Shown here piece after piece: positions 63,426 to 64,000 of a DNA stretch of 64,000 nt. The notes beneath the pieces are model-generated. The model worked only from the letters and a program-made list of their open reading frames with translations, did not search any database and was not told the origin of the DNA. A program made the position numbers and the translations under genes. The first letter of the stretch is position 1. Each line of letters starts with the position of its first letter. Source of the stretch: Arthrobacter sp. AFG20 (GTDB taxonomy: Bacteria > Actinomycetota > Actinomycetes > Actinomycetales > Micrococcaceae); the NCBI RefSeq assembly GCF_002892795.1, contig NZ_PJMC01000006.1, forward strand, positions 124,001-188,000, written 5' to 3'.

Positions 63426-64000
63426 GCCTGCGGGCAGCCGTCCTGGGGCACCCCATCGGCCATTCGAAGTCACCGGCGCTCCACCTTGCCGCCTACGCGC
63501 GGCTCGGAGCAGACATCGGCTACAGCGCCATCGATGTGACTGAAGAGTCACTGCCGGCGTTCATGGACTCCGTCCGTGCCGAAGCCGGCTGGCGGGGACT
63601 GTCCGTCACCATGCCGCTGAAGAAGGCCATGGTCTCCGAGGTGGACGAGGTCCGCGGCGTGGCCCGGGTCCTTGGCGTCATCAACACCGTGGTGTTCGAA
63701 GGTGCGGGGGAGGCCGCCCGGCGCATCGGATATAACACCGACGTCGCGGGGATCGTCAACGCCCTCCGCAACGCCGGAGCCAGTGACGCCCCCGCGGGCG
63801 TCATTCTAGGCGGCGGCGGAACCGCAGCCGCGGCAGTGGCAGCCCTGCGGGAGCTGGGCGCCGTGTCCGTGGACCTGTACGTCCGGAACACCGCCCGGGC
63901 CGAAGAAGCCAAGGCCGCAGCCGCCGGACTCGGCATGGACATCACCGTCCATGCCCTCGAAGGTGCGGTCGAAGCGATGGCCGGTGCCGGCGTCGTAATC
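63422..64000 (+). CDS. aroE: Shikimate dehydrogenase (partial, cut by window end)
   Basis: The first 193 codons of a NADP-type shikimate dehydrogenase, step 4 of the chorismate pathway. It has GHPIGHSKSPALH (shikimate site), LSVTMPLKKAM with the catalytic Lys, IGYNTDVAG with the Asp of the active site, and the start of the nucleotide domain GGGGTAAAAVAAL. ATG overlaps the mltG stop. The gene runs off the window. Confidence 0.95.
   Translation, partial: MSLRAAVLGHPIGHSKSPALHLAAYARLGADIGYSAIDVTEESLPAFMDSVRAEAGWRGLSVTMPLKKAMVSEVDEVRGVARVLGVINTVVFEGAGEAARRIGYNTDVAGIVNALRNAGASDAPAGVILGGGGTAAAAVAALRELGAVSVDLYVRNTARAEEAKAAAAGLGMDITVHALEGAVEAMAGAGVVI

Overview
The window is about 66% GC by eye and reads as an uninterrupted chromosomal piece of a high-GC actinobacterium, most likely a member of the Micrococcaceae (Arthrobacter, Pseudarthrobacter or Sinomonas type). 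The reasons are the frequent GTG and TTG starts, leaderless promoters, a mycoredoxin, a phosphatidylinositol-phosphate synthase, an acVLRF1-type release-factor-like protein, a MurT/GatD pair and a non-discriminating-type AspRS. From thrS to aroE the gene order follows the conserved actinobacterial core (thrS, HIT, pgsA, pdxS, pdxT, yebC, ruvCAB, yajC-secDF, rsh, ppi, hisS, aspS, rarA, alaS, ruvX, mltG, aroE), with accessory genes inserted at several points.

Region by region. 0-9.9 kb holds small housekeeping and hypothetical genes: DUF1810, CsbD, a metallophosphodiesterase, NUDIX plus DksA-like, DUF1918, an EEP phosphatase, DUF427, a thioesterase, a lipoate-ligase-like protein, two VOC proteins, mycoredoxin, SRAP and chorismate mutase. 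3998-4180 keeps only the C-terminal tail of a decayed secreted protein. 10.0-14.0 kb is an SOS operon (DUF6504-dnaE2) behind a clear LexA box. 14.2-18.5 kb is thrS-HIT-pgsA and pdxS. 18.6-24.1 kb has an M3 peptidase, a CapA lipoprotein and gatD-murT, which amidate lipid II. 24.2-34.3 kb runs pdxT-yebC-ruvCAB-yajC-secD-secF-rsh. 34.1-43.3 kb has an orphan AbiEi-like protein, a DUF349 protein, a membrane-anchored cyclophilin, hisS, an APC permease, aspS and a GNAT enzyme.

43.4-54.5 kb is the accessory highlight, a divergently transcribed catabolic locus. The leftward arm encodes an IclR regulator, an SDR dehydrogenase, a KstD-like flavoprotein, a Dabb protein and an MHS-type transporter. The rightward arm encodes a second KstD-like flavoprotein, a paralogous IclR regulator, and a complete class I P450 system (P450, ferredoxin reductase, [2Fe-2S] ferredoxin). 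This set of functions matches the aromatising cyclohexanecarboxylate (chc) pathway known from Sinomonas: P450 4-hydroxylation, SDR oxidation to the 4-oxo acid, then two successive desaturations to 4-hydroxybenzoate. The substrate here is inferred, and the Dabb protein is unexplained in that scheme.

54.5-64 kb returns to the core: acVLRF1, rarA, rpsD, two small membrane proteins, then alaS-ruvX-mltG-aroE, with aroE cut by the window end. I see no tRNA, rRNA, CRISPR array, insertion sequence or prophage. Strong hairpin terminators separate most convergent or adjacent units.
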